Origin: CAZDGK01 sp964505035
GTDB taxonomy: Bacteria; Patescibacteriota; Saccharimonadia; UBA4664
Assembly: GCA_964505035.1 (NCBI GenBank)
Contig: CAZDGK010000009.1
Coordinates: 1-34,091, forward strand
DNA: 34,091 nucleotides
Direction of reading: 5' to 3'
Part shown: in pieces, positions 7,058 through 15,043 of the stretch
How the letters are laid out: each line of letters starts with the position of its first letter
How positions within the stretch are numbered: position 1 is the stretch's first letter
Program-made: the position numbers and the translations under genes
The notes under the pieces: generated by a model
The model's database searches: none
Told to the model about the DNA's origin: nothing
The model's input: only the letters and a program-made list of their open reading frames with translations

Positions 7058-9412
7058 CTAGGCGCTGGGCCGGCTGATTCGCCGTCGTTTTGGCCGGACG
7101 GGGGCGGCGGCCAGGAGTTTTTGGGCATCCGACAGGGTAAGCGATTTGGGATCGGTGCCCTTGGGAACCTTAGCGTTTTTGGTGCCGTCGCTGACGTAGG
7201 GGCCGAAACGACCGTTGAGCACGCTGATGCCGCCATCAAAGCTTGAGATATGCTTGGCCTTCTCGGCGGCCTCTTTTTCGATGACGAGCTGCTGGGCACG
7301 CTCGAGAGTGATGGTGAACGGGTCATCAGGCTTGATGGCGGCGTAGAGCTTGCCCCACTTGATGTAGGGTCCGAAGCGGCCAAAGTTGGTGGTGATGTCC
7401 TGGCCGGCTGGGGTCTGGCCGAGGAGCCTCGGTAGCTTGAAGAGCTCAAGAGCCTCGGCCAGGGTGACGTCGTCGAGCCGGCGGCCTGGTGGCAGTGGCG
7501 CGAACTTGGGCTTGATCTCGTTGCCGTCGGCGTCTTTGTCTTCGGCGCGGCCTAGCTGCAGCATGGCGCCGTAGCGGCCCAGACGGGCGATGATGGGCTT
7601 GCCGGTGGCCGGATCGTCGCCTAGCTCGCGGGCGCCGGCGGCCTCGAGCCGGGTGATGCTGTCGGCGGCCTCAATGGTGGCGTGGAACGGGCTGTAGAAT
7701 TCGGCGATCATGCGGTTCCAGGTCTGCTTGCCGTCTTCAACCTCGTCGAATTCGTCCTCAACATTTTTGGTGAAGTTGTAGTCGACGACAGCGCCGAAAT
7801 GCTCGACCAGGAAATCATTGACGAGCATGCCGACGCTGGTGGGCACGAGCTTGCCGCGGTCGGCGCCATAGGTCTCGGTGGTGTCTTCTTCGCGCACACT
7901 CCCCTGCTCTAGGCGCAGGATCTTGACCGGGCGCTGCTGACCCTCGAGGTCGCCTTTTACGACGTACTCGCGGTCCTGGATGGTCGAAATGGTCGGTGCA
8001 TAGGTGCTCGGGCGGCCGATGCCCATTTCCTCGAGCCGCTTGACGAGTCCGGCTTCGGTGTAGCGTGGCTTGGGGCGGTCGTAGGTCTGGACGGCTTGCA
8101 TGGCCTGAAGCGGCACGGTTTGGCCGATGGCCAGTGGCGGCAAGATGCCATCCTCCTCGGCCTCTTCGTCGCTCTCCTGGGCCAGATAGAGCTTGAGGAA
8201 GCCATCAAACGTTACGACCTCGCCCTTGGCCTGGAGCTGCTCAGAGCGGGTGGAGATGGTGATGAGAGCGGTAGTACGATCCATTTGGGCCTCGGCCATT
8301 TGACTGGCGACGGCTCGCTTCCAGATGAGGTCGTAGAGCTTCTGCTCGCCGGGATCAAAGCGGGCTTTTTCTTTGGCCGTTAGCTTGAGCTCCTGCATGT
8401 CGAAATGGGTTGGGCGGATGGCTTCGTGGGCTTCCTGGGCGCCGGCGGTCTTGGTGGTGAACTGGCGGCGAGCGTAGTATTTGGCGCCGTATTCTTTATT
8501 AATGGTGTCCTGAGCGGCACTCAGGGCGGTGTCGGACAGGTGTACGGAGTCGGTACGCATATAGGTAATGTGGCCGGCTTCATAGAGTTTTTGGGCGACC
8601 ACCATGGTCTGACGCACGCTAAAACCCAGCTTGCGAGCGGCTTCCTGCTGAAGGGTGCTGGTGGTAAAGGGCGGTGCCGGTGTGCGCTTGGCGGGTTTGG
8701 TCTCGATACTAGCGATGCTAAATTGGGCTCCGGCGCAGTCGGTTAGGAACTGCCTGGCCTCTTCGGGGGTGGTGAAGCGATTCGGTAGCTCGGCCTTGAA
8801 TACCGCGCCGTTTTCGGCTGTGAACTCGGCGGTGACGCGGTAGGCAGACTTGGCTTCGAAGTTTTCGATCTCACGCTCGCGCTCCACGATTAGTCGCACG
8901 GCCACGCTCTGGACGCGTCCGGCGCTGAGCCCGGTCTGGATCTTTTTCCACAGCACGGGTGAGAGCTCGTAGCCGACGAGGCGGTCGAGGACGCGCCGGG
9001 CCTGCTGAGCGTCGACTAGATTCTGGTCGACAGTCCGCGGATTGGCGACGGCGTGCAGGATGGCTTCCTTGGTAATCTCGTGAAAGACGATACGCTTGGT
9101 GGTCTTGGGGTCGAGGCCGAGGGCCTGGCAGAGGTGCCAGGCGATGGCCTCCCCCTCGCGGTCTTCATCGGAAGCCAGCCAGACGTCGCCCGAGGCTTTG
9201 GCGAGCTTTTTGAGCTCAGTCACCCGCTTTTTCTTGTCGGGGCTGATCTCGTAGGTGGGCGTGAAGCCATGTTCAATGTCGACGCCCATGCCACTCTTGG
9301 GCAGGTCGCGGACGTGGCCGAAGCTGGCTTCCACTTGGTAATCTGGGCCGAGGAAGCGTTCGATGGTCTTGGCTTTGGCCGGGCTCTCTACGATGACGAG
9401 GTGTTTGCTCAT
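7058..9412 (-). CDS. topA: DNA topoisomerase I
   Basis: Type IA topoisomerase that relaxes negative supercoils. From the ATG at 9412 (784 aa) it starts MSKHLVIVESPAKAKTIE, the classic TOPRIM start, with SDEDREGEAIAWH supplying the acidic metal ligands. The catalytic Tyr is in the motif ITYMRTDS. The C-terminus lacks Cys4 zinc fingers and instead has repeats with GRYGAML, GRFGPYIKWG and GRFGPYVSDG cores, as in actinobacterial and many CPR enzymes, and ends in a basic tail. The upstream reading frame stays open, but MSKHLV is the family start. A weak TGT-TACCGT extended -10 lies 7 nt before it, and no Shine-Dalgarno is present. Confidence 0.95.
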   Translation of the reverse strand: MSKHLVIVESPAKAKTIERFLGPDYQVEASFGHVRDLPKSGMGVDIEHGFTPTYEISPDKKKRVTELKKLAKASGDVWLASDEDREGEAIAWHLCQALGLDPKTTKRIVFHEITKEAILHAVANPRTVDQNLVDAQQARRVLDRLVGYELSPVLWKKIQTGLSAGRVQSVAVRLIVEREREIENFEAKSAYRVTAEFTAENGAVFKAELPNRFTTPEEARQFLTDCAGAQFSIASIETKPAKRTPAPPFTTSTLQQEAARKLGFSVRQTMVVAQKLYEAGHITYMRTDSVHLSDTALSAAQDTINKEYGAKYYARRQFTTKTAGAQEAHEAIRPTHFDMQELKLTAKEKARFDPGEQKLYDLIWKRAVASQMAEAQMDRTTALITISTRSEQLQAKGEVVTFDGFLKLYLAQESDEEAEEDGILPPLAIGQTVPLQAMQAVQTYDRPKPRYTEAGLVKRLEEMGIGRPSTYAPTISTIQDREYVVKGDLEGQQRPVKILRLEQGSVREEDTTETYGADRGKLVPTSVGMLVNDFLVEHFGAVVDYNFTKNVEDEFDEVEDGKQTWNRMIAEFYSPFHATIEAADSITRLEAAGARELGDDPATGKPIIARLGRYGAMLQLGRAEDKDADGNEIKPKFAPLPPGRRLDDVTLAEALELFKLPRLLGQTPAGQDITTNFGRFGPYIKWGKLYAAIKPDDPFTITLERAQQLVIEKEAAEKAKHISSFDGGISVLNGRFGPYVSDGTKNAKVPKGTDPKSLTLSDAQKLLAAAPVRPKRRRISRPSA

Positions 9413-9523
9413 GTCGAATACGGTAACAGTTCTTATGGTTATTGGTCTAGTGGGCGCCGCGAGGCGGGTGGTACTAGCGAATGAGGCTAACAGGCGGTGG
9501 CCGACTGTGTCAACGGTTGGTAG

Positions 9524-9552
9524 TTTAAATATTGCTCGCACTATGTTATGAT
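9524..9552 (+). promoter_or_regulatory. Probable promoter of the DEAD-box helicase gene
   Basis: TTTAAA (9524-9529), 17-nt spacer, TATGAT (9547-9552), giving a leader of about 80 nt. Confidence 0.5.
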
Positions 9553-9591
9553 GTGAGTAATTGTTATTCGTGAATCGCGGTTCTTAAGCCC

Positions 9592-9617
9592 AACTGCTGA
9601 TGGTCATGGAAGCAGTT
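9592..9617 (+). promoter_or_regulatory. Stem-loop in the helicase 5' leader
   Basis: Perfect 7-bp stem AACTGCT/AGCAGTT with a 12-nt loop, 11 nt upstream of the AAGGA ribosome-binding site. It is a possible temperature or protein-responsive element; leaders of RNA helicase genes are often regulatory. Confidence 0.45.
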
Positions 9618-9640
9618 TTAGGTAAATAAAGGAACCATGA

Positions 9641-10855
9641 TTGTATTCAAATAGCTCACTTCCGGGCAGGGGGCGTCGCGGGGCCCGGCCGATGTTTTCG
9701 TCAAAGAACCGCCGCGTACCAAAAGTTAAGACTATCGATCCGCAGCGATTTGTTAATAGCGCGGTGCCGGCGGCTGAAGAGGCGCCGTTTGAGCCGGTGC
9801 ACAAGTTTGCCGACTTTGGCTTTGAGCCGCGGCTACAGGCTAATGTGGAGACGCATGGCTATGAGCTGCCGACGCCGGTTCAGGACGGTGCGATTCCAGC
9901 GGCGCTCGAAGGCCGCGACCTGATTGGCCTAGCCAATACGGGTACTGGTAAGACGGCGGCGTTCCTATTGCCGACGCTGCAGCGCATGCTCAAGGGGCAG
10001 GCGCATCGCTGTCTGATTCTGGTCCCCACGCGCGAGCTGGCGATGCAGATTGAGGAGGAGTTCCGGGCGTTTAGCGCGGGGCTTGGCAAATATAGCGTGC
10101 TGGTGGTGGGCGGGGCGTCGATGGGTAAGCAGCTGGCCAATCTGGGCCGGCGGCCGCAGTTTATTATTGCGACGCCCGGCCGCCTGAAGGATTTGCTCGA
10201 CAATCAAGGCGTGGCCCTGGACGGTGTGGACGTGCTCGTGTTGGACGAGGCCGACCGCATGCTCGATATGGGATTCATCCGGGATATCCGGGCGATCCTG
10301 GCCCGGGTGCCAGAGCCGCGTCAAACGCTGTTTTTGAGTGCGACTATCACGCCCGATATTGAGCAGCTTATTAGCACCATGCTGCATGAGCCGGTGACGG
10401 TGAGTGTGCGCAAGGGCGAGACGAGCGACCACGTGGAGCAGGAAGTGATTTATGTGGACAGCAAGGATGCCAAGGAAGAGAAGTTGGCGGAGCTGCTCGG
10501 GCAGTCCCATTTCACCAAGGTGCTGGTGTTTGGTGAGACCAAATGGGGCGTGCAGCGCCTGGCGGACCGGCTAGAGAAGCGCGGCCTGAAGGTGGCGGCG
10601 ATTCACGGCAACAAGAGTCAGCCCCAGCGGCAAAAGGCGCTCAAGGACTTTAAGGAAGAGCGGGTGCAGGCGCTGATCGCCACCGACGTGGCAGCGCGTG
10701 GCCTGGACATCCCGAACGTGAGCCACGTCATCAACTATGATGCGCCCAAGCAGTATGACGACTACGTGCACCGCATCGGCCGGACTGGCCGGGCCGGCGC
10801 GCGCGGCAATGCCATCACCTTTGTGATCGGCCGGCCCAGCGCCGTTCGGGCGTAA
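9641..10855 (+). CDS. DEAD-box ATP-dependent RNA helicase (RhlE/CshA type)
   Basis: Unwinds RNA for ribosome assembly or mRNA turnover. All core motifs are present in order: a Q motif (FADFGFEPRL... PTPVQDG), ANTGTGKTAAF (I), PTRELAMQI (Ia), VLDEADRMLDMGF (II), LSATI (III), ATDVAARGLDI (V) and HRIGRTGRAG (VI). It ends soon after motif VI, with no RNA-binding tail. The start is a TTG: AAGGA lies 7 nt before it, and the resulting N-terminus MYSNSSLPGRGRRG fits CPR homologues as I remember them. An ATG 4 nt upstream is too close to the Shine-Dalgarno and opens only a five-codon frame (MIVFK). The later ATG at 9692 is a weaker alternative. Confidence 0.92.
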   Translation: MYSNSSLPGRGRRGARPMFSSKNRRVPKVKTIDPQRFVNSAVPAAEEAPFEPVHKFADFGFEPRLQANVETHGYELPTPVQDGAIPAALEGRDLIGLANTGTGKTAAFLLPTLQRMLKGQAHRCLILVPTRELAMQIEEEFRAFSAGLGKYSVLVVGGASMGKQLANLGRRPQFIIATPGRLKDLLDNQGVALDGVDVLVLDEADRMLDMGFIRDIRAILARVPEPRQTLFLSATITPDIEQLISTMLHEPVTVSVRKGETSDHVEQEVIYVDSKDAKEEKLAELLGQSHFTKVLVFGETKWGVQRLADRLEKRGLKVAAIHGNKSQPQRQKALKDFKEERVQALIATDVAARGLDIPNVSHVINYDAPKQYDDYVHRIGRTGRAGARGNAITFVIGRPSAVRA

Positions 10856-10926
10856 ACAAAAAACGGCCGCAAAAAGCCGCGCCCGTCTCTAGGTATGATT
10901 ACGATCTTACTAGATAGCTCCAGATA

Positions 10927-10945
10927 GGTCAAATCGAATTTGACC
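10927..10945. repeat. Perfect inverted repeat in the convergent gap
   Basis: GGTCAAAT and ATTTGACC around a CGA centre. It sits between the helicase stop and the terminator of the minus-strand orphan gene. It could be an operator-like site or a back-up terminator, and no gene uses it obviously. Confidence 0.5.
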
Positions 10946-10980
10946 AAAAGTAGTGCCCCAGCCGAAATGTCGGCTGGGGC
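10945..10980 (-). terminator. Terminator of the 10993-11352 gene
   Basis: Perfect 11-bp stem GCCCCAGCCGA/TCGGCTGGGGC with a 4-nt loop, followed on the minus strand by a T-rich stretch (ACTACTTTTGG). Confidence 0.8.
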
Positions 10981-10992
10981 TGGTGCGTCTTG

Positions 10993-11352
10993 CTAGGCGA
11001 CGCAGGACAGCATGTGACTGAGTGTCCAGTCAGCGACGACGGTCAGACCGTGGGCGTTGACGTACGGACCACGCACCACGTAGTACGGGATGGCGTCGGG
11101 ACCTTCGGTCAGGTTCTCGCGCTTGGCGAAGTCCTCGCAGCGCGGGCACACCATCCGGTAGTTATAGTAGGCGTTCACCCGGCCGTTTTCCAGGACCACC
11201 ACTTCGGTGATGGTCAGCAGGTACGTGCGGTCGTCCCGCTGGTAGTCGCCGTCACCCCCGCCACCCTCGATGGGGATGGTCATGGTGCGCTGGGAGATGA
11301 CGTTGGCCGTGTCGATGCGACCGTCTTCGCTGGGTCGATCGATTCGATCCAC
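10993..11352 (-). CDS. Orphan 119-aa protein, function unknown
   Basis: No family is recognised. The GTG at 11352 is chosen because GAGGAG lies 6 nt upstream; the in-frame start at 11382 would precede this site. The protein is soluble, with an acidic Gly-rich segment, then beta-strand-like stretches (TYLLTITEVVVLENGRVNAY) and one CPRC motif, which could be half of a zinc site or a redox pair; another Cys is near the C-terminus. It has an ideal promoter and a private terminator, so it is a stand-alone unit between the helicase and the Clp operon. Confidence 0.78.
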   Translation of the reverse strand: MDRIDRPSEDGRIDTANVISQRTMTIPIEGGGGDGDYQRDDRTYLLTITEVVVLENGRVNAYYNYRMVCPRCEDFAKRENLTEGPDAIPYYVVRGPYVNAHGLTVVADWTLSHMLSCVA

Positions 11353-11387
11353 CGGTTGCTCCTCTCGTTGTCGGGATAGCACGCTCG

Positions 11388-11416
11388 TTTATACCAGACA
11401 CTTCCTGGTTATGCAA
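11388..11416 (-). promoter_or_regulatory. Sigma70 promoter with an internal dyad, 10993-11352 gene
   Basis: TTGCAT (11416-11411), exactly 17 nt, TATAAA (11393-11388). The spacer carries an inverted repeat ACCAG/CTGGT (11393-11409) with a 7-nt centre, well placed for a repressor. The -35 box starts 4 nt after the clp stop codon. Confidence 0.75.
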
Positions 11417-11419
11417 GCA

Positions 11420-13801
11420 TTAGCCAGATGGCTGGGTGGCGGTTGAAAGGTCGGCGACGTCGAGGGTCATGGCGGTGCCAGCGGCGGCCTGGCCGCGCAG
11501 GATGCGGCCAGCGACGGCGTCCTCGACGCGGCGCTGGATTTCGCGGCGCATGGGCCGGGCGCCGAGGCGCGGGTCGTAGCCTTCCCTGACCAGCGCGGCG
11601 ACCGCAGCTGGTGTGAGAGACACGCTGACCTTTTGAGGCTCGAGGGTGCGGTTAACTTCGGTGATGAGGAGGCCGACGATCTGGCCGAGCTCGGCTTCAT
11701 TGAGCGGGCGGAATAGTACGATGTCGTCGAAGCGGTTGAGGAGCTCGGGCTTGAATTGGCCGCTATTGATGAGCTGGTCAATGAAAGCTGGTTCGAAGGT
11801 CTCGAGTGACTCGCCAGCCTCAATACGCTGGCGGATGTCGTCGGCGCCGGCATTGGAGGTGGCGATGATGATGCTGTCTTTGAACGAGGCGGGTTTGCCG
11901 GCGCTGTCGGTGAGCTGGCCTTCGTCGAGCAGCTGCAGGAAGAGATTGAGCAGATTGGGGTGGGCTTTCTCGATTTCATCGAACAGCACTACACTAAAGG
12001 GCGTTTGGCGAACTTTGGGCAGCAGGCCGTCGGGATTGTCGGTGGCAGCGGCCAGCAGCCGGGCGACGTCGGCTGGCTGCTGATATTCGGACATGTCCAG
12101 GCGGATCATGTGGGATTCGGTGCCAAAGTAGAGGGCGGCGAGGCTGCGGGCTAGCTCGGTTTTGCCGACGCCGGTGGGACCCAGGAACAGGAATGAGCCC
12201 AGTGGCCGCTTGGGGTTGGCCACGCCAGCGCGGGCGCGGCGCAGGGCGCCGGCCACTACCGAGACGGCGCGGGTTTGATTGATCATGCGCTCGTGGATGC
12301 GGTCCTCCAGATGGAGCAGTACGTCGGACTCGGCGGTATCGGCCTGCTGGACCTTGACGCCGAGCTGGCTTTCGACAGCCTGGGCGACACTGGCAGCGGT
12401 AATGAGAGCGCCTTGCGGGTGGTTCATGGCGGCTTCGAGGAGCTTGAGGGCCTTTCCTGGGTAGGCCTCGTCCTGGGCGTAGCGGCCGGCTAGGCGATAA
12501 GCCTCCATCAGCGCCTGGTAGGTGGTGGCGAAACGGCCTTGCTCCATTAGAATCCCCCGGTCGGCCAGGATGCCTAGGGTGTCGGCCTGGCCTGGTTCGC
12601 TGAGCACGAGTGGCGTGACCAGGCTGGCCATGGCGGGGGCGGCGGCCTTGAGCTTTTGCCAATCACCCGGGGTGAGGGTGAGAATGAGGCGCAAATGGCG
12701 GCCCTGGAGGATGGGCAGTAGGACCTGGCTGAGATTGATGGCTCCGGTACCTTGGCCAAAGAAAAGCTGGGCTTCATCGAACGCCAGGATGATATTGCCG
12801 GCATGAACCGCTTCATTAATGAGTGCGAGAACTTGTTGCTCGATGCCGCCAGCGTCGGCCTGCTTGCCGAGGATGATGCTGGCGTTCAGGCTGAAGATCT
12901 GGTGATGGGCCAGGCTGTCTCCCCTGCCCTGCAGCAGATCGTCGGCCAGGCCGTAGAGGAGGGCGGTCTTGCCGATGCCAGGCTCGCCAATGAGGGCGAC
13001 GCTGCCGGTGGCTGACTCGAGGCCAGAGATGAGGGCGTCGGCTTGGGTGGTGCGCTCCTGGGTGTTGAAATCACGGCCGGCGGTCTCGACCTGGAGGCTG
13101 AGGTTTTGGCCGTAGCGCATCAGCTGGGGGGTGAAGCCGGAGGCCCAGTCGCGCGCCAGGCCGCCGTAGATGGGCTTGGGTGCGTGAGTGAGGTCCTCGA
13201 AGCGCATTGCCCAGCCTACGACTGTGTCCAGATCGGCGGAGGTGAGCTTGGCGGCTGTAAGTGTGGTCTGGACCGCCGGCGCGAGGCCGAGTAGTGCGGC
13301 CAGTAGAGCGGCTGGGCCGGGCTGGGTGTGGCCAGCGGCGTTGGTGCGGGCTACCGCTTCGTCCCAGAGAGCGTCGTGGTCGATGGCGGCTTGGCCAAGG
13401 GCGGTGGACAAGGCACTAGGGGTGAGGCCCGAGCGGGTCACCACGAACTGAGCTTGCCAGGTGGTGAGCAACAGGGCCAGCCACTGGCCCGCGGTGAGGT
13501 CTGGGCGGTAGCCACGTAGCAGACTGGATGGCAGCAGGGCGTCGAGCTGGGCGGAGGAGCCGGGCTCGGCAGCTGGTAGCTGTAGTACATCGCGCCGCAG
13601 CCAAATACCGGCCATGAGACCTAGCAGAGACAGGCCGGCTAGGCTCCAGCCGAGGTGGTGGCTGGTGAGGACTAGCATGGCAGCGCCGGCTAGCATGGCG
13701 CCGGCCAGCCCAAACAGCACAGCGGCCAGTGGCGCGGCGGCGGCCGACAGCCGGGCCTTGCGTACGCGGATGGCGCGGGGATTGAAGCTATAGCGGGCCA
13801 T
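11420..13801 (-). CDS. Membrane-anchored Clp-type AAA+ ATPase with a degenerate first ATPase module
   Basis: A 793-aa Clp/Hsp100-like unfoldase. Unlike ClpA, ClpB or ClpC it begins with two hydrophobic segments (about 20-46 and 52-67), so it should be tethered to the membrane with its ATPase modules in the cytosol. A Clp-N-like helical region follows (about 85-200). Module 1 has Walker A GEPGIGKT (272-279) and Walker B AFDEAQ (340-345). The usual arginine-finger segment, normally ERRFQPV-like, reads APAMASLVTPLV, so the arginines are missing. Module 2 looks intact: GPTGVGKT (541-548), LFDEIEKAHP (606-615), PELLNRFDDIV and sensor-2 GARPMRREI. No IGF/LGF-type ClpP-docking tripeptide is evident. 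It starts directly after the stop of its upstream partner (TAG then ATG). It is probably a proteolysis-independent membrane chaperone or remodeller. Confidence 0.85.
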   Translation of the reverse strand: MARYSFNPRAIRVRKARLSAAAAPLAAVLFGLAGAMLAGAAMLVLTSHHLGWSLAGLSLLGLMAGIWLRRDVLQLPAAEPGSSAQLDALLPSSLLRGYRPDLTAGQWLALLLTTWQAQFVVTRSGLTPSALSTALGQAAIDHDALWDEAVARTNAAGHTQPGPAALLAALLGLAPAVQTTLTAAKLTSADLDTVVGWAMRFEDLTHAPKPIYGGLARDWASGFTPQLMRYGQNLSLQVETAGRDFNTQERTTQADALISGLESATGSVALIGEPGIGKTALLYGLADDLLQGRGDSLAHHQIFSLNASIILGKQADAGGIEQQVLALINEAVHAGNIILAFDEAQLFFGQGTGAINLSQVLLPILQGRHLRLILTLTPGDWQKLKAAAPAMASLVTPLVLSEPGQADTLGILADRGILMEQGRFATTYQALMEAYRLAGRYAQDEAYPGKALKLLEAAMNHPQGALITAASVAQAVESQLGVKVQQADTAESDVLLHLEDRIHERMINQTRAVSVVAGALRRARAGVANPKRPLGSFLFLGPTGVGKTELARSLAALYFGTESHMIRLDMSEYQQPADVARLLAAATDNPDGLLPKVRQTPFSVVLFDEIEKAHPNLLNLFLQLLDEGQLTDSAGKPASFKDSIIIATSNAGADDIRQRIEAGESLETFEPAFIDQLINSGQFKPELLNRFDDIVLFRPLNEAELGQIVGLLITEVNRTLEPQKVSVSLTPAAVAALVREGYDPRLGARPMRREIQRRVEDAVAGRILRGQAAAGTAMTLDVADLSTATQPSG

Positions 13802-14161
13802 CTAAATGAATCCCCACACGAGCAAGGCGATGCCCAGCAATGGCGCCACCGGCCAGAGCACGAGCGCCAATCCACCAAGCAGGGCCGTGAGGCCGATGAG
13901 TAGGCTAGCTACGAGCAGCGCGCCCAGCCGCACGCCCAGGCCAACAAACCGCGACACCAGGTTGTCGAGCACGGCTTTGAGACGCTGGTCGAGGCTGCCG
14001 CCGCCGGGGCTAACTACCCGCCGCCAGGGTGCGAAGAGCGTGTGGAGCAGGATGGGCACCGAAAAGTCCAGGTAGACACGCCGGATGCGGGCGGTTAGCC
14101 GGCGGGCAGCGTCGCGCCAGCCTGGACCGTACCACCACTGAAAAAAGGCTGCGAAAACCAT
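13802..14161 (-). CDS. Small membrane protein, operon partner of the Clp ATPase
   Basis: A 119-aa protein with an aromatic N-terminal hydrophobic stretch (FAAFFQWWYGPG), an amphipathic basic middle (RRLTARIRRVYLDFSVPILLHTLFAPWRR) and two hydrophobic spans near the C-terminus (about 75-117). I believe proteins with the FS-x-PILL-x-TLFAPW pattern recur in CPR genomes, but I know of no assigned function. Its stop codon abuts the Clp start, so the two are cotranscribed and translationally coupled; the protein may anchor or regulate the ATPase. The ATG at 14161 is chosen because a TGG-TACAAT extended -10 (14176-14168) ends 6 nt before it; a frame starting at 14188 would begin upstream of the promoter. 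Confidence 0.75.
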   Translation of the reverse strand: MVFAAFFQWWYGPGWRDAARRLTARIRRVYLDFSVPILLHTLFAPWRRVVSPGGGSLDQRLKAVLDNLVSRFVGLGVRLGALLVASLLIGLTALLGGLALVLWPVAPLLGIALLVWGFI

Positions 14162-14167
14162 AAGCAC

Positions 14168-14176
14168 ATTGTACCA
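14168..14176 (-). promoter_or_regulatory. Extended -10 promoter of the Clp operon
   Basis: TGG-TACAAT, 6 nt before the ATG at 14161, so transcription should begin at the start codon. The hexamer and spacing match those of dus and pth. Confidence 0.6.
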
Positions 14177-14246
14177 TTTTGAGCCCAATCTAGCGGCTAA
14201 TCTGCTGGGTTTTCTTGCTTATTCCGCTTGCCTTGACCTAATAGTA

Positions 14247-14275
14247 TTGACAATTGTATGGCTTTGTAGTACAAT
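14247..14275 (+). promoter_or_regulatory. Consensus-like promoter of the transglycosylase gene
   Basis: Perfect TTGACA (14247-14252), 17-nt spacer, TACAAT (14270-14275). The predicted start near 14282 leaves a leader of about 105 nt before the ATG at 14388. Confidence 0.85.
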
Positions 14276-14280
14276 GATTC

Positions 14281-14330
14281 GCGTCCTCGGAAAACGACCC
14301 TATTGCAGGGTCTTTTTTGATAGGACGTGC
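14281..14330 (+). promoter_or_regulatory. Leader with an early intrinsic terminator (attenuator candidate)
   Basis: About 15 nt into the transcript, GACCCT/AGGGTC around ATTGC is followed by six T residues (14296-14318), a textbook terminator. An outer pairing GCGTCCT (14281-14287) with AGGACGT (14322-14328) encloses it. Downstream, ATCTC/GAGAT forms another small hairpin before the start codon, which has no Shine-Dalgarno. This arrangement suggests conditional read-through. I could not match it to a known riboswitch; cell-wall hydrolase genes in Actinobacteria often carry a c-di-AMP (ydaO) riboswitch, but its core is not evident here. Confidence 0.55.
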
Positions 14331-14387
14331 AGGTAAACGAAAGGTATCAGTGGTCGCCGCATCTCCATCTGTGAGATCCGACCCACT

Positions 14388-14975
14388 ATGCGTAACATCT
14401 CGCAGCTTGTGGCATCAATGATGCTGCTAGCTACTCAGGCCGCCCCGTTTACGGGTGTGGCCGCCACTGAGCCGGCTCAGTCTGACTCTAAGGTTGTTTA
14501 CGAGGTGAATTTAAAAACCAACACGCCCGAGGCTGTCGAAGTAAAGAACTCTACTGTTTTGGACTACGACGCCGATGTTCTGTCGCCGCTGCATGAGGCT
14601 CAGGCTGCCGCTAAGGCTGCCGCTGCCGCTAAAAAGGCCCGTGCCCGGAAGGTAGTGCTCACCGTCAAGGTGGTGCTGCCGGCCGGTTCTCACACGGACT
14701 GGATGCAGGCCGCCGGTATTGCCCAAAGTGACTTCGGTTACGTTGATTACATCATCTCTCACGAAAGTGGTTGGGGTGTAACCAAGAGCAACTACCGCGG
14801 TTCAGGTGCTTACGGTCTGGGCCAGGCCCTACCAGCCAGTAAAATGGCTCCGTATGGTGCCGACTACCTTACCAACCCGGTGACGCAGTTGAAGTGGGCT
14901 AACGCTTACGCTCTGGGCCGTTATGGCTCGTGGGCCAATGCCTATGCCTTCTGGACTACCCACCATTGGTGGTAA
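14388..14975 (+). CDS. Secreted lytic transglycosylase-like protein (Apf/SLT type)
   Basis: A 195-aa exported murein hydrolase. The signal peptide covers about residues 1-26. An Ala/Lys-rich helical linker follows (AQAAAKAAAAAKKARARK, about 71-88), then the catalytic module (about 105-195). The module has ISHESGWG with the likely catalytic Glu at 126, GAYGLGQALPASKM, NPVTQLKWANAYA and RYGSWANAYAFW, and ends in WW. This pattern is close to the C-terminal domain of Lactobacillus aggregation-promoting factors. It should cleave glycan strands of the own or a neighbouring cell wall. The leader contains a terminator hairpin, so expression is probably conditional, and a strong terminator follows. 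Confidence 0.9.
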   Translation: MRNISQLVASMMLLATQAAPFTGVAATEPAQSDSKVVYEVNLKTNTPEAVEVKNSTVLDYDADVLSPLHEAQAAAKAAAAAKKARARKVVLTVKVVLPAGSHTDWMQAAGIAQSDFGYVDYIISHESGWGVTKSNYRGSGAYGLGQALPASKMAPYGADYLTNPVTQLKWANAYALGRYGSWANAYAFWTTHHWW

Positions 14976-14990
14976 ACCGCCCAACCAAGC

Positions 14991-15028
14991 AATAAGACCC
15001 CAACGCTTTCGAGCCGCGGGGTCTTATT
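14991..15028 (+). terminator. Terminator after the transglycosylase gene
   Basis: Perfect arms AATAAGACCCC and GGGGTCTTATT around a 16-nt loop. Confidence 0.8.
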
Positions 15029-15043
15029 GTACCTGATTCATAG

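Noticed and set aside
9508..9513. TTGACA upstream of topA as its -35 box
   Set aside because: The hexamer 17 nt downstream is TTAGCC, a poor -10, and it would give a leader of almost 80 nt; the assignment is not supported.
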